56,501 nucleotides of DNA from UBA7985 sp965661545 (GTDB lineage: Bacteria; Pseudomonadota; Alphaproteobacteria; UBA7985): NCBI GenBank assembly GCA_965661545.1, contig CBFIEF010000016.1:1-56501 (forward strand). The letters run 5' to 3'. The notes below the pieces were generated by a model. That model was given only the letters and a program-made list of their open reading frames with translations, was not told the DNA's origin and searched no databases. Below are positions 44,069-51,565 of the stretch, in pieces. The first letter of the stretch is position 1. Every line of letters begins with the position of its first letter. The translations under genes and the position numbers were made by a program.

Positions 44069-44080
44069 ATGGGATCCCAA
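44069..44080. promoter_or_regulatory. GGGATCC operator 1 (gntR/FCD promoter)
   Basis: ATGGGATCCCAA, 19 bases before the gntR start. On the minus strand it follows TTGACT, a good -35, so a bound regulator would block the promoter. It shares 19 identical bases with operator 7. Confidence 0.8.
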
Positions 44081-44130
44081 AGTCAAGAAACACCCAATTA
44101 TTGCAGCACAATTTGCCTGATCTGCTTGTC

Positions 44131-44142
44131 ATGGGATCCTAT
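44131..44142. promoter_or_regulatory. GGGATCC operator 2
   Basis: ATGGGATCCTAT, centred 62 bp from operator 1 and 75 bp from operator 3 in the same divergent region. Confidence 0.75.
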
Positions 44143-44205
44143 TTGTGGAATTAATTTGCGTGAAGTGCAGCATTTTCTCAGCGTCATTCATCGAAACGCA
44201 CCCAT

Positions 44206-44217
44206 TTGGGATCCAAA
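44206..44217. promoter_or_regulatory. GGGATCC operator 3 (GST promoter)
   Basis: TTGGGATCCAAA, about 31 bases before the start of the first glutathione transferase gene; likely controls the GST-ALDH-GST-SDR operon. Confidence 0.78.
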
Positions 44218-44248
44218 ACGAGAAATTTGCAGGGGGGACGGAGTACCA

Positions 44249-45013
44249 ATGGCGATCATTGTACCAACAAATAAAGCAGTTGAAGCCTTTGAAGGACTGC
44301 ATCTGTATCACGGCGACATCTCAAACTGCTCCATGCGGGTACGGATGACGCTTGAAGAAAAAGGCTTGAGCTGGGAAAGCCACCACCTGGATCTGAAGAA
44401 GAAAGAGAACATCAACGACGACTACTTCGGCATCAATCCAAAAGGTCTGGTTCCGACGTTGGTGGATAATGGTGTGGTTCACGTTGAGTCGAACGAGATC
44501 ATCGACTACCTCGACGAGGCTTACCCCGAGCCGCCTTTGCGCTCACCCGATACGGAAGCAGAAATGCTGGAGTGGCTGCATCTGGCCGGCTCGATCCATG
44601 TTCCGGCAGTAAAGCCGTACGTCTACGCAACCCGCATCGCGCCAAAGGTCGCGAAGACCGCAGAAGAAGAACGCAAGTATAGTGAGCTTCAGAAGAATCA
44701 GGAGCTCAAGACCTTTCACCAAAAGCACGCCGGCGGGGCCATGTTCAGCGATGAAGACATCGCAAAGTCCAAAGCCATCCTGCACGATTGCTTCACCAAA
44801 CTCGAAAGCGCCCTTGAGGGCAATCGCTGGGTCTTGGGTGATCAGTTTACGCTCGCCGATATCTCTTGGATCCCGCTGCATCATGTTTTGATTGGATGCG
44901 GATATTCATTCGACACCTTCCCCAACATCCAACGCTGGGCCGCGTCGTTCCATGAACGCCAGAGCTTCCGCGAAGGCGTAATGAAATGGTGCCCGGACTT
45001 CTCAAAAGTCTAG
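44249..45013 (+). CDS. Glutathione S-transferase family protein (first)
   Basis: 254 residues from ATG 44249 (GGAG just upstream); the longer frame runs through the operators and is rejected. Thioredoxin-like domain: LHLYHGDISNCSMRVRMTLEEKGL with Ser25/Cys27 as candidate catalytic residues, then LVPTLVDNGVVHVESNEIIDYLDE binding the gamma-glutamyl group. Helical domain with VLGDQFTLADISWIPLHHVL. It is the first gene of an operon with aldehyde dehydrogenase, a second GST and an SDR. That layout recalls lignin-ether cleavage sets (SDR plus GSTs), so C-O or C-S bond cleavage with glutathione is a reasonable guess. Confidence 0.9.
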   Translation: MAIIVPTNKAVEAFEGLHLYHGDISNCSMRVRMTLEEKGLSWESHHLDLKKKENINDDYFGINPKGLVPTLVDNGVVHVESNEIIDYLDEAYPEPPLRSPDTEAEMLEWLHLAGSIHVPAVKPYVYATRIAPKVAKTAEEERKYSELQKNQELKTFHQKHAGGAMFSDEDIAKSKAILHDCFTKLESALEGNRWVLGDQFTLADISWIPLHHVLIGCGYSFDTFPNIQRWAASFHERQSFREGVMKWCPDFSKV

Positions 45014-45089
45014 CGCTGCCCCACCCCGTTTTTCACCAATGACCCCGGTTCACGGGGATCGTCCGCATAGGTCCATCAGGAGCTCATTC

Positions 45090-46529
45090 ATGGCCAAAAC
45101 CTCACACGCACACCCCTTCAAGCACTTTATCGGAGGCGACTGGGTCGATTCAAAGGATGGCGCGGTGTTCGACATCCTTAATCCTTTGGATGACAGCATC
45201 TATGGCCAAGCTGCCAAGGGCGCTGATGTCGACATTCGGAGCGCCGTCAGCGCCGCCAAAGCCGCATTCCCGACCTACCGCGCGACCCTTCCGATGGAGC
45301 GTGAAAGAATGCTGTTGCGGGTGGCGGAAATCATGGAGCGGCGGCAGGCGGACTTGATCAACTGCTTGGTCGACGAAATCGGCTCCCCGCTGGGCAAGGC
45401 CATGTTCGAGTTCAACAAAGGCTTGACGATGGTTCGCGCCGCTGCGGGCGTTTGCCGCTATGTGCGCGGTGAGACCATCCCCTCCGACGTACCCAACAAG
45501 GTCTCCATGTCCATCCGTGAGCCGCTTGGCGTGGTCGCGATCATCACGCCGTTCAACGTGCCGCTGATCAAAACCACACGTTTGGTGGCCAATGCTTTAG
45601 CCGTGGGTAACACGGTGGTTCACTTACCGTCAGAGATGGCGCCGCACCTAACAGTTCTGTTTGCCGAAATCGTCGCTGAAGCGGGTTTTCCGCCCGGTTC
45701 CTATAACGTGGTGACGGGCCCAGGCGCCGAAATTGGCGACAGCTTGACCGGACATGAAGACGTGGATTTCGTGACATTCACCGGCTCGTCTGTCGTCGGT
45801 CAGCACATTGCCGAAATTTGTGCCAAGCGCCGGACGCCGAATACGCTGGAAATGGGTGGCAAGAGCCCGACGGTTATTTTGGCCGATGCTGATCTTGATC
45901 AGGTTGTGCCGATCGCTGCGCGGTCGATTTTCATGTTTGCAGGCCAAGCGTGTATTGGCTCCAGCCGCTTTTATGTTGAACGGTCCATCTACGACGAGTT
46001 CGTCAAACGCTTCTCGTTTGTGGCGGGGAAAGTTGGGATGGGCGACTTGCGCGATCCCAACACTGTCATCGCGCCAATCATCTCAGACCGCCAGCGTCAG
46101 CGGGTGAAAGACCACATCGCCGACGCCGTTGCCAAGGGTGCGACCGTTGCGGCGGGTGGTGAGTGGGACGGCAACCGCTGCCAACCAACTTTGCTCACCG
46201 GCGTTACTGAAGAAATGACTGTCTGCAAAACCGAAACCTTTGGCCCCGTAACGTCGATTTACCCAATCGACAGCTACGAAGAGGCCTTGGAACTGGCCAA
46301 TGATACGGCCTACGGTTTGGCAGCGGCGATCTTCACCAAAGACATCAACAAAGCCATGCACTTTGTCCAAAACTCCGGTGCCGGCATGTGTCACATCAAC
46401 GGTCCCACCATCCATGACGAACCGCACATTCCCTTTGGTGGCAATGGCGAAAGTGGATCTGGGCGCGAAGGCACAGACGCCGATATGTTGGCGATGACAG
46501 AACTCAAATGGGTGACGATACAGCTATGA
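45090..46529 (+). CDS. Aldehyde dehydrogenase
   Basis: 479 residues from ATG 45090 (AGGAG eight bases upstream). Catalytic Cys288 (GQACIGSSR), general base Glu254 (LEMGGKSP), oxyanion Asn156 (TPFNVP). The usual KPSE cofactor-ribose motif reads HLPSE here, so the cofactor-contact lysine is replaced by leucine, which may change NAD/NADP preference. It is similar in style to vanillin/benzaldehyde-type dehydrogenases. It likely oxidises the aldehyde made by the upstream and downstream GST or SDR steps. The stop overlaps the start of the second GST (ATGA). Confidence 0.93.
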   Translation: MAKTSHAHPFKHFIGGDWVDSKDGAVFDILNPLDDSIYGQAAKGADVDIRSAVSAAKAAFPTYRATLPMERERMLLRVAEIMERRQADLINCLVDEIGSPLGKAMFEFNKGLTMVRAAAGVCRYVRGETIPSDVPNKVSMSIREPLGVVAIITPFNVPLIKTTRLVANALAVGNTVVHLPSEMAPHLTVLFAEIVAEAGFPPGSYNVVTGPGAEIGDSLTGHEDVDFVTFTGSSVVGQHIAEICAKRRTPNTLEMGGKSPTVILADADLDQVVPIAARSIFMFAGQACIGSSRFYVERSIYDEFVKRFSFVAGKVGMGDLRDPNTVIAPIISDRQRQRVKDHIADAVAKGATVAAGGEWDGNRCQPTLLTGVTEEMTVCKTETFGPVTSIYPIDSYEEALELANDTAYGLAAAIFTKDINKAMHFVQNSGAGMCHINGPTIHDEPHIPFGGNGESGSGREGTDADMLAMTELKWVTIQL

Positions 46530-47347
46530 CATTCACGCTTTACCATCACGGCTCCTCCGTCTGCGCCGCAAAAGTTCGCTTCGCAATGGCGGAAAAAGAG
46601 ATCCCTTGGGAAGGGGTCTACATTGACATTCTGGCGGGTGAGCAATTCAACCCCGAATACACCAAACTCAACCCCAAAGCCGTTGTTCCAACGTTGGTTC
46701 ACGATGACCGCGTGGTGCTCGATAGCACGGTGATCATCGAATACCTCGACCAGTTGGACCCCGACAGCAGCCTGCACCCCACCGATCCGCTGGATCGTGC
46801 TAACGCGCGGCTGTGGACCAAGGCGGTTGACGAAGACCTGCACCCGGCGTGCGGAGCGATGACCTTTGTGTGCTCGCACCGTCACACGGTCCTGCGCAAC
46901 TTGGGTGAAGAAGGCGTGAAAGAGTTTCTGGCCTCGACCCCCGAAATGTCCGTAACCTCTGACTGGAAGTCACAGAAAGACGGCTTTGTGCGCTATGGTT
47001 TCGACGCTCCGGACGCTACGGAAAAGGTTAAGCTCTACGACAGCTACCTCCGCAAGATGGAAGATGCGCTGAGCAAGGGCGGTGATTGGCTGGTGGGCGA
47101 TCAGTTCTCCATCGCTGACGTCTCTTTGACCCCCTACGTGAACCGGCTGGCCATGATGTCGATGAGCGGGATGTGGGAAGGTGGCCGCCTGCCCCACGTG
47201 GAAAAGTGGTTCAACCGCATCAAAGCGATGCCGAACTTTACCACCAGCTTCATCGATTGGGTGCCCGATCACTTGACCAACGACCTCCGGGAAAACGGCG
47301 CTAAGAGCTGGCCGGAAGTTGCCAAAATTCTCGATATCGCGATTTAA
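46526..47347 (+). CDS. Glutathione S-transferase family protein (LigF-like)
   Basis: 273 residues from ATG 46526, which overlaps the ALDH stop as ATGA; an ATG six codons earlier is also possible. N-terminal TLYHHGSSVCAAKVRFAMAEKEI with Ser/Cys candidates, NPKAVVPTLVHDDRVVLDSTVIIEYLDQ, and DRANARLWTKAVDEDLHPACG, close to the corresponding part of the beta-etherase LigF. The middle is longer than in ordinary GSTs, as in etherases. The GSTs in this operon differ clearly from each other, so they probably do successive steps (substitution, then glutathione removal). Confidence 0.88.
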   Translation: MTFTLYHHGSSVCAAKVRFAMAEKEIPWEGVYIDILAGEQFNPEYTKLNPKAVVPTLVHDDRVVLDSTVIIEYLDQLDPDSSLHPTDPLDRANARLWTKAVDEDLHPACGAMTFVCSHRHTVLRNLGEEGVKEFLASTPEMSVTSDWKSQKDGFVRYGFDAPDATEKVKLYDSYLRKMEDALSKGGDWLVGDQFSIADVSLTPYVNRLAMMSMSGMWEGGRLPHVEKWFNRIKAMPNFTTSFIDWVPDHLTNDLRENGAKSWPEVAKILDIAI

Positions 47348-47365
47348 AGACCAGAAAGGGAAATC

Positions 47366-48118
47366 ATGGGACGTTTAGAAGGGAAAGTTGCCGCGATCAG
47401 CGGGGCTGCACAGGGCATTGGCGCCATCATGGCACAACGCCTGGCACACGAAGGCGCGAAAGTCCTCGTCACCGACGTGCAGGACACCAGCAACGCGGTT
47501 AAGATGATCACCGATGCCGGCGGCACCGCTCAAGGCATGAAAGTGGACGTCACATCAAACGACGATCTCGCTGCGATGGTTGATGCGGCCAAGTCGATGG
47601 GCGGGCTGGATATCATGGTGAACAACGCCTCGATCTTCGCCACGCTCAAACCCAAGCCTTTCTTCGAAATCAGCGATGAAGAGTTCGATCAGATCATGAC
47701 CGTGAACGCCCGCAGCGTGCACCAAGTCATGCGCGCGATTGTTCCAACCATGATTGGCGCAGGGGGCGGTAAGGTCATCAACATTGCCTCTGGCACGTTC
47801 TACTACGGCCCTCCGGGACTGTCGCACTACACCGCGTCAAAGGGCGCTGTGATTGCGCTCACTCGCTGTCATGGTCGCGAACTGGGTGACAAGAATATTC
47901 AGGTGAACGCCATTGCGCCGGGTCTGACTGAAAGTGAAGGCCTGCGCGGTAACGACGCCTTTGACATGGCGCGCGCACCAACGGTGGCTTCGCGCTCAAT
48001 CAAGCGGGAAATGGTGCCCGAAGATTTGCTCGGAACCATGGTCTACTTGGCCTCCTCCGACAGCGACTTCGTCACGGGCCAAACACTCAATGTGGACGGC
48101 GGTAAAATTAACGTTTAA
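47366..48118 (+). CDS. Short-chain dehydrogenase/reductase (SDR)
   Basis: 250 residues. The NAD(P)-binding motif SGAAQGIG is at 12-19, the NNAS motif at 85-88, and the catalytic triad Ser141 (NIASGTF), Tyr154 and Lys158 (HYTASKG). Acidic TDVQD after strand 2 favours NAD. It ends TLNVDGG as classical SDRs do. The ribosome site AAAGGGAAA is close upstream. It is the last gene of the GST-ALDH-GST-SDR operon and converges with the alkylsulfatase gene 25 bases away. It probably oxidises an alcohol to the carbonyl that the GST or ALDH steps need, or a deoxy sugar acid. Confidence 0.93.
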   Translation: MGRLEGKVAAISGAAQGIGAIMAQRLAHEGAKVLVTDVQDTSNAVKMITDAGGTAQGMKVDVTSNDDLAAMVDAAKSMGGLDIMVNNASIFATLKPKPFFEISDEEFDQIMTVNARSVHQVMRAIVPTMIGAGGGKVINIASGTFYYGPPGLSHYTASKGAVIALTRCHGRELGDKNIQVNAIAPGLTESEGLRGNDAFDMARAPTVASRSIKREMVPEDLLGTMVYLASSDSDFVTGQTLNVDGGKINV

Positions 48119-48143
48119 CCCGCCGCTCCGCACGCAGCGTCGC

Positions 48144-49433
48144 TTACTCCCCGGAAGAGTGAGCGGCGCTGATTTCTTTTGCCGTCATGATGTAATAGTG
48201 GCGGGTTGGGCAGTTGATCTGATCCTCAGCATGCGCCAGCAACAATTCCGCTTTCAGCGCCTCGGCCCGCGTGCGCTGATCATCCGCGAAAATCAGCCGG
48301 TCAACCAGCTGCAAACCCCATTGATAATCGCCCTTGGCCTGCGCCTTCTCAATCGCTGCGAAAACGGCGCCTGCGCCGCCTGCGAGCTCAATCATCCGCG
48401 TCGCCTCATCCTCTGGCGCCAAAGTGCCCAAGGTTGTCGGATTGCCATCGAACCAACCCAGCGTGCCGACAAAGTACGCTCTGACGGCGAAGTCGACACG
48501 GCCATAGAACTCCCGCAAATGTGGCTTTTGCGCCAGCGCTTCAGGCAGGCGGACGCGGTGGGCGAGTTGATCGATCGTCAAACCGGCATCAATGCCTTCG
48601 CGGGTTTCTGTCACCACGTGGCTGATGGCTTCGCGGTAGTCGGTTAGAACGTCACGGATAGCCTGGGCACCGAAGACCGCCTTGGTGTGACCCGGCGCGA
48701 GCACGTCCGGCTCAAACGACATGAGCGTATCCATGGTCTCGGCCCACTTATCAAACTCGCGGTAGGTTGTGCCGCGAATGGCGTAAAGGTTCGGGAAAGA
48801 GCGGTAGAAGTTATCACCACTGAACAGGACTTTCTTCTCTGGATACCAAACCACCATGTGATCAGGCGTTTCACCGGGGGCCATGACCAAATTTATGGTT
48901 ACGCCGCAAATCGTCAGCGTCTCACCATCTTCACCAATACGACGGGTTGGCGGCATGGAGCCTGCACCCATCCCCTTCAACGGACGATCCCCCGGTCCCA
49001 CGCCAATACCGATGATTTCATCCGGATAGGACAGCGTGATCCCGAATTGGCGCTTGGTGCGGGCTTGCATGGCTTTGGTGGGAAGCGGGTAATTGGTCGC
49101 AACAGCGAGGAAATCATCTGAGTACTTGGTACTGGCCAGAATAGCCGGATTGTCGCCCGCCGCGGCAAACACGCTCGCACCGGAAACGTGGTCGCGGTGG
49201 GAATGGGTAAAGATGATGGTGTTGACCGGTAAGTCACTCACCTCACGAAACGCCGCCAGGATATTCCCCGCCGCTGCCGTCGTCTCTGACGTATCAATGA
49301 TGATCAGCCCGTCATCACCCACAATCATGTAAACGTTTGAGGCTGCGAACCCGAAAGCCATGTAGACATTGTCGGCCAGTTGAACCACTTGCTTTTCGAA
49401 GTAGGCTGGATGCGCCTTGAGTTCCGGATGCAT
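48144..49433 (-). CDS. Metallo-beta-lactamase-fold alkylsulfatase (SdsA1-like, short form)
   Basis: 429 residues from ATG 49433. The MBL zinc motif His77-x-His79-x-Asp81-His82 (THSHRDHVSGA) and further ligands in PGETPDHMVVWYPE and LFSGDNFYRSFPN. Next comes the alkylsulfatase dimerisation domain, with LREFYGRVDFAVRAYFVGTL and GWFDGNPTTLG, the hallmark of SdsA1-type class III sulfatases that release sulfate from alkyl sulfates by C-O cleavage. SdsA1 is about 650 residues with a C-terminal SCP2-like lipid-binding domain. This protein ends soon after the dimerisation domain, so it should prefer a more soluble substrate. No signal peptide is seen, so it is cytoplasmic. A GGGATCC operator lies 38 bases before the start. 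Confidence 0.88.
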   Translation of the reverse strand: MHPELKAHPAYFEKQVVQLADNVYMAFGFAASNVYMIVGDDGLIIIDTSETTAAAGNILAAFREVSDLPVNTIIFTHSHRDHVSGASVFAAAGDNPAILASTKYSDDFLAVATNYPLPTKAMQARTKRQFGITLSYPDEIIGIGVGPGDRPLKGMGAGSMPPTRRIGEDGETLTICGVTINLVMAPGETPDHMVVWYPEKKVLFSGDNFYRSFPNLYAIRGTTYREFDKWAETMDTLMSFEPDVLAPGHTKAVFGAQAIRDVLTDYREAISHVVTETREGIDAGLTIDQLAHRVRLPEALAQKPHLREFYGRVDFAVRAYFVGTLGWFDGNPTTLGTLAPEDEATRMIELAGGAGAVFAAIEKAQAKGDYQWGLQLVDRLIFADDQRTRAEALKAELLLAHAEDQINCPTRHYYIMTAKEISAAHSSGE

Positions 49434-49470
49434 GAAGACTTTCCCTGTTTTGTCACCCAAAACCAAATTT

Positions 49471-49482
49471 TTGGGATCCCTA
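49471..49482. promoter_or_regulatory. GGGATCC operator 4 (alkylsulfatase promoter)
   Basis: TTGGGATCCCTA, 38 bases upstream of the alkylsulfatase start on the minus strand. Confidence 0.8.
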
Positions 49483-49531
49483 ATTTAAGAATGCACGAAA
49501 TTTTGCCGAAATCAACTTAGGTTATGTTGAT

Positions 49532-49543
49532 TTGGGATCCCAA
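49532..49543. promoter_or_regulatory. GGGATCC operator 5 (sulfatase promoter)
   Basis: TTGGGATCCCAA, a perfect 12-bp palindrome 61 bp from operator 4 and about 95 bp before the sulfatase start. It is preceded by TTGATT, a possible -35. Confidence 0.82.
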
Positions 49544-49637
49544 TCGTGGAATAGCAGAAGAACGCACCAAGGGATGGATTGTGCAGTTCTGATTTCTGCT
49601 CAACTATAGCCTTCGGTCTTTAAAGATGGGGAAAGCA

Positions 49638-51278
49638 ATGGCTCGAAAGAATATCCTGTACATCATGTGCGACCAACTCCGGTTCGACTATCTAGGCTGC
49701 ACAGGGCACCCGACCATTAAGACCCCGAATATCGACGCATTGGCCAAGCGCGGCGTCACGTTCTCGAATACTTACTGCCAGTCCCCCGTTTGCGGCCCCT
49801 CGCGGATGAGCGCCTATACAGGGCGGTATGTTTCCAGCCACGGCGCTACATCCAACTTCACCCCCTTGCGCATTGGGGAGAAGAATGTGGGCCATCACCT
49901 CAACCCCTTGGGCGTTAAAACCGTCTTGGTCGGCAAAACACACGTGGTGCCAGACCGCGAAGGGTTGGCACGGCTGGGCATTGATCCCGATGGTGACGTC
50001 GCCCGCCATCATGCACAGGGCGGCTTTGAACCCTACGAGCGCGATGACGGCATTCACCCGGATTCTATGGTCAAACCGGCGATGGCCTACAACGAGTACT
50101 TGAAGTCAGAGGGCTACACCGAGGACGACAACCCGTGGCACTGGGCCGCCAACTCAGTTGAGAAAGAAGATGGTGAAGTCCGTTCCGGCTTTTTCAATGA
50201 CCGCGTAGACCGGCCTGCGCGGGTGACAGATGAGCAGTCAGAAACGCCTTACATGACCCGCCGAGCCATGGAGTTTCTCGACGAAGATGACGGTGAAACG
50301 CCGTGGTTGCTGCACTTGTCCTACATCAAGCCCCACTGGCCCTACGTCGCACCGGCCCCCTATCACAACATGTACTCAGCCGAGGACGTGGTTCCAGCGG
50401 TTCGCGCAGACAGCGAACTTGATGATCCAAACCCGCTGGCAAAACTGTTCATGGACCGCGTGGCCGGCGAAACATTCAGCCGTGAAGAAGCCCGCGAAAC
50501 GGTGATTCCGGTCTACATGGGGCTGATCACCCAGATCGACGACCAGCTTGGTGTTCTGTTCAAGTTCATGGAAGAGCGCGGGTTGATGGATGACACGATG
50601 ATCGTATTCACTTCAGATCACGGTGACTACTTGGGGGATCATTGGATGGGCGACAAAGACTACTTCCACGCGCCCGCCGTACAGATCCCGCTGATTATTG
50701 CCGATCCGAGCACCAGCGCAGACCGGACGCGCGGGAAGGTGGACGATTCTTTGGTGGAGCTGATTGACTTGCTACCCACCTTTGTTGAGTTCAATGGCGG
50801 TGAACCGCTTTACAACATCCTCGATGGCCTTTCCCTGATGCCAAAGCTGCGCGGGGAAGATGTTCAGTGGCGCGATGTTGCGGTGAGCGAATACGACTAT
50901 TCCTGTCAGGTGTTCCGGCCAGAAACGGGCCGGGTCGCGCTGGAGTGTCGGACCTATATGATCGCTTCGATAGAGTGGAAGTACATCTATGCCCCGGGCT
51001 ATCCACCTGCGCTGTTTGACCTCAAAAACGACCCGCAAGAGCTGGTCGATCTGGGCCGGAGCGATGCTCATAAAGGCGTGCGACAGCAGATGTTCGACAA
51101 GTTGGCGAAATGGTCCCTGCAGTACCGCCAGCGGGAGACATGGACAGAAGAACGCAACGATCAAATGACTGGGGTTGAAGAACAGCTGGGAGTGTTGATT
51201 GGCTATTGGGATGAAGCCAGCGCCGATGGCAAAGACCCAAAAATTCTGCCAAAACGCAGCCCTGCAGGGTCTAAATAG
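49638..51278 (+). CDS. Sulfatase / phosphonate monoester hydrolase-like enzyme
   Basis: 546 residues from ATG 49638 (GGGGAAA upstream). Alkaline-phosphatase superfamily with the sulfatase signature Cys52-Gly-Pro-Ser-Arg56 (SPVCGPSRMSAYTGRY), where Cys is converted to formylglycine. Metal site: Asp12 region (YIMCDQLRFDYLG) and TSDHGDYLGDH. The middle (HLSYIKPHWPYVAPAPYHNMY, MGLITQIDDQLG) and the end (PPALFDLKNDPQELVDLG) closely resemble Rhizobium-type phosphonate monoester hydrolases, which are promiscuous sulfate/phosphate-ester hydrolases. There is no signal peptide, so it acts in the cytoplasm after import. It is divergent from the alkylsulfatase and shares its operator region. Confidence 0.92.
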   Translation: MARKNILYIMCDQLRFDYLGCTGHPTIKTPNIDALAKRGVTFSNTYCQSPVCGPSRMSAYTGRYVSSHGATSNFTPLRIGEKNVGHHLNPLGVKTVLVGKTHVVPDREGLARLGIDPDGDVARHHAQGGFEPYERDDGIHPDSMVKPAMAYNEYLKSEGYTEDDNPWHWAANSVEKEDGEVRSGFFNDRVDRPARVTDEQSETPYMTRRAMEFLDEDDGETPWLLHLSYIKPHWPYVAPAPYHNMYSAEDVVPAVRADSELDDPNPLAKLFMDRVAGETFSREEARETVIPVYMGLITQIDDQLGVLFKFMEERGLMDDTMIVFTSDHGDYLGDHWMGDKDYFHAPAVQIPLIIADPSTSADRTRGKVDDSLVELIDLLPTFVEFNGGEPLYNILDGLSLMPKLRGEDVQWRDVAVSEYDYSCQVFRPETGRVALECRTYMIASIEWKYIYAPGYPPALFDLKNDPQELVDLGRSDAHKGVRQQMFDKLAKWSLQYRQRETWTEERNDQMTGVEEQLGVLIGYWDEASADGKDPKILPKRSPAGSK

Positions 51279-51383
51279 ACCCTGCTACCACCGCGCTGTG
51301 ACCTCTTCGACTCAGTCTATAAAATGTGCTTTGCAGGCCTTCATCCTCTAGTGGGCATCCTTGCTTAGAGAAACTCAGCAGCA

Positions 51384-51395
51384 ACAGGATCCCAT
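51384..51395. promoter_or_regulatory. GGGATCC operator 6
   Basis: ACAGGATCCCAT, the weakest copy, 64 bp upstream of operator 7 in front of the TAXI-TRAP genes. Confidence 0.65.
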
Positions 51396-51447
51396 ACAGT
51401 GTAATTAGTCCCTATTTTTAGGGTATTATCTTGGTTTTTTCTTGACT

Positions 51448-51459
51448 TTGGGATCCTGA
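51448..51459 (+). promoter_or_regulatory. GGGATCC operator 7 with -35 element (TAXI promoter)
   Basis: TTGGGATCCTGA, overlapping the end of TTGACT (-35, 51442-51447). The block TTTCTTGACTTTGGGATCC (51438-51456) is identical on the other strand at operator 1. No strong -10 is visible. Confidence 0.78.
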
Positions 51460-51565
51460 AATGACCCCATCGTGGCATATGAACGTCCTTTGTAGAGGGT
51501 TGAGAGGCCCTTGGAGTTACTAGCATCCGGGATTGTTCATTGTTGTAGAGCAAAGGGAGGAAAAG

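Noticed and set aside
47934..48647. 237-codon plus-strand frame spanning the SDR end and the alkylsulfatase
   Set aside because: It overlaps two well-supported genes on opposite strands and has no recognisable protein features.
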